DNA of 64,000 nucleotides from SCGC-AAA076-P13 sp964276235 (GTDB lineage: Bacteria; Pseudomonadota; Gammaproteobacteria; Magnimaribacterales; D2472): the NCBI GenBank assembly GCA_964276235.1, contig CAXYEK010000001.1, forward strand, positions 124,001 through 188,000, read 5' to 3'. The notes under the pieces were generated by a model. It saw only the letters and a list, made by a program, of their open reading frames with translations, did no database searches and was not told the origin of the DNA. A program made the translations under genes and the position numbers. Of the stretch, positions 60,586-64,000 are shown one piece after another. Each line of letters begins with the position of its first letter. The first letter of the stretch is position 1.

Positions 60586-61443
60586 TTATACCAATTTTTT
60601 ATAGAATTCGCTTAAAAGTGGCATATATGTATCTTTTAAGTAAGTATTTCTAAAACCCACAAAGGCTGGATTCAGGATAGTATCCTTTTTTGAATAGTTT
60701 AAATGCTCGCCAGAACTCATTTGGTTTACTCTTCCACCTTTACTAATGAGATAAGCATGCCCTGCTGCTATGTCCCACTCACAAGTAGGACCAAATCTAG
60801 GATAAATATCAGCTTCATTGTCTGCTAAAGCGCATAATTTTAAAGAGCTCCCCTTTTCAACGACTGAATAGCTTATAGGCATTCCGTTAAAAGATTGTTT
60901 TTCTAAAAACTCTAAAAACTGCTTATCTGTATCAGTTTGATGACTTTTACTCATAACTATTCTTAGTTGATTGGGTTTACGTTCATGGATTAAGTAGCGA
61001 TTTATTATCCTAGTAAATTTTGAAGGGCGTTGAAAGAATGAGCCTGCCCAAACTTTTCCTGTTGCTGGAGCGGCAACTATTCCAAAAACCGGCACAGAGT
61101 TTTCTATTAAAGCTATATTGACTGTGAATTCTTTAGATTTATTAATAAATTCTTTAGTTCCATCTAGTGGATCAACCAACCAATATGGCCCATTTGGGTT
61201 TTCTTCTTCTTTATTAAAAGTTTCTTCAGAAACTATCGGAATATTGGGTGTAATCTTTCCAAGAGATTCAATAATAATTTCATTTGCCCTATTATCTGCC
61301 TCTGTGACTGGTGAGCCGTCTGACTTTATATCTAAATCAAATGAATCTTTTTCATAAACTTCCATGATTGCCCCGGATGCATTGCTGACAGTTTCATTTA
61401 GTTGATTTAAAATGCTTTTTAAAAAATTATGCGTAATCTTCAT
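60586..61443 (-). CDS. cysQ: 3'(2'),5'-bisphosphate nucleotidase
   Basis: Hydrolyses 3'-phosphoadenosine 5'-phosphate, a by-product of sulfate assimilation. The inositol-monophosphatase-fold metal motifs are SDGSPVTEADNRANEI, SEETF, WLVDPLDGTKEFIN and CEWDIAAGHAYLISKGG. It has 285 residues from the ATG at 61443. It overlaps the divergent yrfG start, so both promoters must lie inside the opposite gene. Confidence 0.93.
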   Translation of the reverse strand: MKITHNFLKSILNQLNETVSNASGAIMEVYEKDSFDLDIKSDGSPVTEADNRANEIIIESLGKITPNIPIVSEETFNKEEENPNGPYWLVDPLDGTKEFINKSKEFTVNIALIENSVPVFGIVAAPATGKVWAGSFFQRPSKFTRIINRYLIHERKPNQLRIVMSKSHQTDTDKQFLEFLEKQSFNGMPISYSVVEKGSSLKLCALADNEADIYPRFGPTCEWDIAAGHAYLISKGGRVNQMSSGEHLNYSKKDTILNPAFVGFRNTYLKDTYMPLLSEFYKKLV

Positions 61444-62094
61444 CACAACATAGTAGCAAACGTTTCTGACATATTGCTAGATATAGATGGTGTTTTATTG
61501 GATGGAAAATTCGATAATCTTTTTTGGGAAGAATTGGTGCCGTTAGAACTCTCATTAACAAAAAATATTTCAATAGAAGATGCTAAGACTGAGATCTACA
61601 AGACAGCCTCAGAGGTTAAGGGGACTCTACCCTGGTATGAGCTTGAGTATTGGGAAAAAAGATATGCTATTGATCTTTTAAAAGTTGCAAATGCCTACAG
61701 TTCAAAAATTAGCTTTTTACCTAAATCTGAAAAAGCATTAGCAAAGTTATCTTCATTAAATAAAAGAATAATCTTATTAACGAATTGTGATCCAAGGCTA
61801 TTGGCCGTGAAGGCAAAAACTGTTCCTTTTATGAAATACGTTGATGGTTGTATGTCTGCAATAGAATTAGGAACAGTAAAAGAAAAACAGGATTTCTGGA
61901 ATACAGCTTTTCAACATTTTCAAATAAACCCTAAAGAATCTTTATTTGCAGATGATAGTATTGGTGTTGTTAAATCGTCTATTAAAGCTGGAATTAAAAA
62001 TTCTTTTCAAGTTTTAGAACCTACTGGCAATGGCTCAGTTTTATATAAACCTCAAACCACTCTTACAATTAAGAATATCAGCGAATTAGTTTGA
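61429..62094 (+). CDS. yrfG: GMP/IMP nucleotidase YrfG-like (HAD family)
   Basis: HAD phosphatase that in E. coli dephosphorylates GMP and IMP. The 221 residues align to YrfG: ILLDIDGVLLDGKFDNLFWE with the nucleophile aspartate, ELVPLELSL, TLPWYELEYWEKRYAIDLL, RIILLTNCDPRLLAVKAKT (motif II) and LFADDSIGVVKSSIKAGI (motif IV). The cysQ-yrfG pairing occurs in other gammaproteobacteria. Overlaps cysQ by 15 and the phosphatase downstream by nine bases. Confidence 0.88.
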   Translation: MRNLHHNIVANVSDILLDIDGVLLDGKFDNLFWEELVPLELSLTKNISIEDAKTEIYKTASEVKGTLPWYELEYWEKRYAIDLLKVANAYSSKISFLPKSEKALAKLSSLNKRIILLTNCDPRLLAVKAKTVPFMKYVDGCMSAIELGTVKEKQDFWNTAFQHFQINPKESLFADDSIGVVKSSIKAGIKNSFQVLEPTGNGSVLYKPQTTLTIKNISELV

Positions 62095-63252
62095 GCAGGA
62101 AGATGAGTCAAGTTCTTTAAAATTAATTACTTCTAAAATTTTGTTATGGATTTCGGTATTATCCATAAGTCCTGAAAATAGATTTGCTCCCGGACCATAG
62201 GCATATACTCCAACCGGTGTCCCAGTGTGACTTCCTGTGCCCCACTGAATCTTAGTTTGATTATTTTCATTGCCCATAATTTGTAAGCCGCCAGTTTCAT
62301 GATCTGCAGTAACAATTAAAAGAGTATCTTCATCTTCTGAAACAAAGTTCATGGTATCTCTTATAGTTTCATCAAAGTCTTCAAACTCAATAATCATTTT
62401 TGTTACATCATTGCTATGACCATACCAATCGATCTGACTTCCTTCGCTCATCAGAAAAAACCCTGAACAAGCTTTCGTATTTGAGGATAAAAAATTTACA
62501 GCCATCTTTGTCATTTCTTGTTGAGTTGGTTTTTGATCAGACCTCACAATACCGTCATCATCAAAGAGACCAATAATCCTTTTAGAGCTAATTAATTTTT
62601 TATTAAATAAATCTTTTTTATCGTTTACAAAAGTGGTTTTGTTTTTTAAATCATCTAAATCAAAAAACTCAAGTCCTCCTCCTAAAGATATAGCTATAGG
62701 CGAATCAACCAGTTGTTGAGCAATTTCTTCTTCTTTATATCTTGAATCTACATGAGCATAGAAAGCAGCAGGTGTGGCATGAGTGACTGAGGAAGTAGCT
62801 ACTACACCAGATAAAAAACCTCTATCTGATAAGAGTTCAGGAATAGTTTTGACAATTTCTTTGTCTGGAGTCATCGATAGAAACTTATTGGAAGTCTTAA
62901 CCCCAGTTGCCCATGTTGTTGCAGCAGCAGCAGAATCTGTATAGAGATTGTTCGCAGAATGAGTCAATGAAAATCCAGTGTAAGGCATTTGATCAATAGC
63001 TAATTTGTAGTCTGGTCCCCCAATAGCTATTCTTGAAATGGCTATTTGATTTAAACCAACTCCATCTCCAACTATAAGAATGATATTTTTAGGTTTTCTT
63101 TCTAATGCAAAAGATTTTATTTCTATTAAGCGAGTATCATTGGTACCAATTTCAACAAATTCAGATTTTAATTTATTCGAGTTAAGTTCATATATAACTA
63201 ATAATAAAATTATTATTAGTACAGAAATAAGTAAAAGAAATATCTTTTTCAT
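62086..63252 (-). CDS. Alkaline phosphatase (PhoA superfamily), membrane-anchored
   Basis: A 388-residue phosphomonoesterase. One N-terminal membrane helix (IFLLLISVLIIILLLVIYEL) is uncleaved-looking, which would tether it to the inner membrane facing the periplasm. The metal site starts at ILIVGDGVGLNQI. The nucleophile serine is in YTDSAAAATTWATGVKT, and VTHATPAAFYAHV and TADHETGGLQI supply zinc/magnesium ligands. It is coupled to the upstream acid phosphatase by TAATG, suggesting a joint role in releasing phosphate from organic sources. Confidence 0.92.
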   Translation of the reverse strand: MKKIFLLLISVLIIILLLVIYELNSNKLKSEFVEIGTNDTRLIEIKSFALERKPKNIILIVGDGVGLNQIAISRIAIGGPDYKLAIDQMPYTGFSLTHSANNLYTDSAAAATTWATGVKTSNKFLSMTPDKEIVKTIPELLSDRGFLSGVVATSSVTHATPAAFYAHVDSRYKEEEIAQQLVDSPIAISLGGGLEFFDLDDLKNKTTFVNDKKDLFNKKLISSKRIIGLFDDDGIVRSDQKPTQQEMTKMAVNFLSSNTKACSGFFLMSEGSQIDWYGHSNDVTKMIIEFEDFDETIRDTMNFVSEDEDTLLIVTADHETGGLQIMGNENNQTKIQWGTGSHTGTPVGVYAYGPGANLFSGLMDNTEIHNKILEVINFKELDSSSCSN

Positions 63253-64000
63253 TAAGGTCTTAGGGCTTTGATCCTCATTTGAATCTGTTCTTCTTTTGTA
63301 TCAGGATATTTATTTCCATATATAGAGCTCTCCCATCTGCCATACATAGGGTTGGTTAGCATGAACCATTTAGTTCCCCACATATCAGAATATTTTTCTG
63401 CGAGCTTTCTTCTTGATTGAGAGTCTATTGTTGATTCTTCTAATGATATAAAGTCACCTAACTGGTCTCCAACTAGAAGGATAACTCTATAGTCTTCAGC
63501 AACTAGCGCTCTTCTTGAAACTTTGCTAGACCCCCAACCATTTTCTCCTCTCATTAAGAGGACATCTCTATCTTCATCAAAAGGTAGCCCTAAAAGTTTA
63601 AGATTATTTTTTGTAGCCTCTTGAAGTTCAACAACCCTATTAGTGACATAAAATATTTTAACGCCTTTATTTTGAGCATGTTTTAAGAAATTTGATACGC
63701 CTGGAACAGGTTCGGCTGATTCCTCTAATCCCCACTCAATCCAACCAGTAGGATAGGAAATTCCAGTAAGTATGGATCTTGCTTGAAAAGCTATGTTATC
63801 AAGAACAGTTTCATCAACATCTATAATTATTGCAGGGCTTTTTTCTGAAAATTTACCAGTTTGCTCCTGTGCTGCAGTCCATGAACTATCAGCCAAAGCA
63901 CTATCAATTGCTTTTGTAGCATTTGCATAGGTTTGCATACTGTTCGCTACATACTCGGTGGAAGTTTGAGCATAAAGAACTGCCAATAGTGATTGTTCTT
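63252..64000 (-). CDS. HAD acid phosphatase / 5'-nucleotidase, lipoprotein e(P4) family (N-terminus beyond window)
   Basis: Periplasmic or outer-membrane nucleotide phosphatase type. SPAIIIDVDETVLDNIAFQA holds the DxDxT nucleophile motif, IFYVTNRVVELQEATKNNL is motif II and ILLVGDQLGDF motif IV; IEWGLEESAEPVPG matches the e(P4) cap. The frame remains open to the window end, reading EQSLLAVLYAQTSTEY as in family members, so the TTG at 63986 is probably not the start and the signal peptide lies outside. 249 codons are visible. Confidence 0.88.
   Translation of the reverse strand, partial: EQSLLAVLYAQTSTEYVANSMQTYANATKAIDSALADSSWTAAQEQTGKFSEKSPAIIIDVDETVLDNIAFQARSILTGISYPTGWIEWGLEESAEPVPGVSNFLKHAQNKGVKIFYVTNRVVELQEATKNNLKLLGLPFDEDRDVLLMRGENGWGSSKVSRRALVAEDYRVILLVGDQLGDFISLEESTIDSQSRRKLAEKYSDMWGTKWFMLTNPMYGRWESSIYGNKYPDTKEEQIQMRIKALRP

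Noticed and set aside
1..64000. CRISPR arrays, insertion sequences, prophage, toxin-antitoxin pairs
   Set aside because: I looked for regularly spaced repeats, transposase or integrase motifs and small paired ORFs and found none.

Overview
This 64 kb window is a gene-dense, AT-rich stretch (about one third G+C by eye) of a bacterial chromosome. There are almost no spacers, many ATGA or TAATG stop/start overlaps, and no phage, insertion sequence, CRISPR array or rRNA. Gene order is gammaproteobacterial: tsaD|rpsU-yqeY, rph-pyrE, yicC-gmk-rpoZ-spoT-ridA, ubiC-ubiA, yqiB-yqiA, ntrBC, mutY-yggX, thyA-folA, and yggS-proC-yggT-metX-metW-rdgB-hemW-trmB. The small AT-rich genome style, the TonB2-type energy system, the membrane pyrophosphatase and the betaine/methyl-donor genes fit a streamlined marine gammaproteobacterium. 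A SAR86-like lineage is my best guess, by inference and not from a marker gene.

Left part (1-16.4 kb): translation and nucleotide genes (tsaD, rpsU, yqeY, rph, pyrE, ribE, pyrB), then a minus-strand block of stringent-response and transcription genes (ridA, spoT, rpoZ, gmk, yicC). Next come a K+-dependent-type membrane pyrophosphatase split by a frameshift, a dicarboxylate/amino-acid symporter with rubredoxin, the first ubiquinone genes ubiCA, a FemAB-like acyltransferase and yqiBA.

Nitrogen module (16.35-20 kb): an unusual type II (eukaryote/rhizobial-like) glutamine synthetase stands behind a textbook sigma-54 promoter. Two 17-bp palindromes shaped like NtrC sites lie upstream. A strong terminator follows, then ntrB (frameshifted in its PAS domain) and ntrC. 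Promoter, activator and target therefore sit together.

Methyl/C1 module (22.3-26.8 kb): a large FAD/GcvT dehydrogenase of the dimethylglycine/sarcosine family is preceded by a 26-codon ORF with its own strong RBS and promoter. tRNA-Phe follows with a near-consensus promoter, then a convergent betaine-homocysteine methyltransferase. The dehydrogenase uses far more CGN arginine codons than its neighbours, which suggests transfer.

Middle (26.8-42.6 kb): yajQ, malonyl-CoA decarboxylase, prolyl aminopeptidase, small membrane or exported proteins, hspQ, an aminotransferase, rmuC, an orphan iron-type ABC permease, D-amino-acid dehydrogenase, rppH, a TauE permease, lgt, thyA and folA. Right part (42.6-64 kb): a complete TonB2-type operon (DUF3450, ExbB-like, ExbB, ExbD, TonB, TPR), an M2 metallopeptidase with a DUF1295 reductase, the long efp-argS-to-hemW run, trmB, rpoH, cysQ, yrfG and two phosphatases, the last cut by the window edge.

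The main caution is that seven genes (hppA, ntrB, rppH, lgt, folA, efp, hemW) each carry one interior single-base frameshift while both halves keep family-conserved sequence. Several of these genes are normally essential, so residual sequencing error is more likely than seven real pseudogenes. I saw no clear candidate for a wholly new multi-gene system. The most informative leads are the GSII/sigma-54/NtrC unit and the leader ORF with the foreign-looking dehydrogenase.
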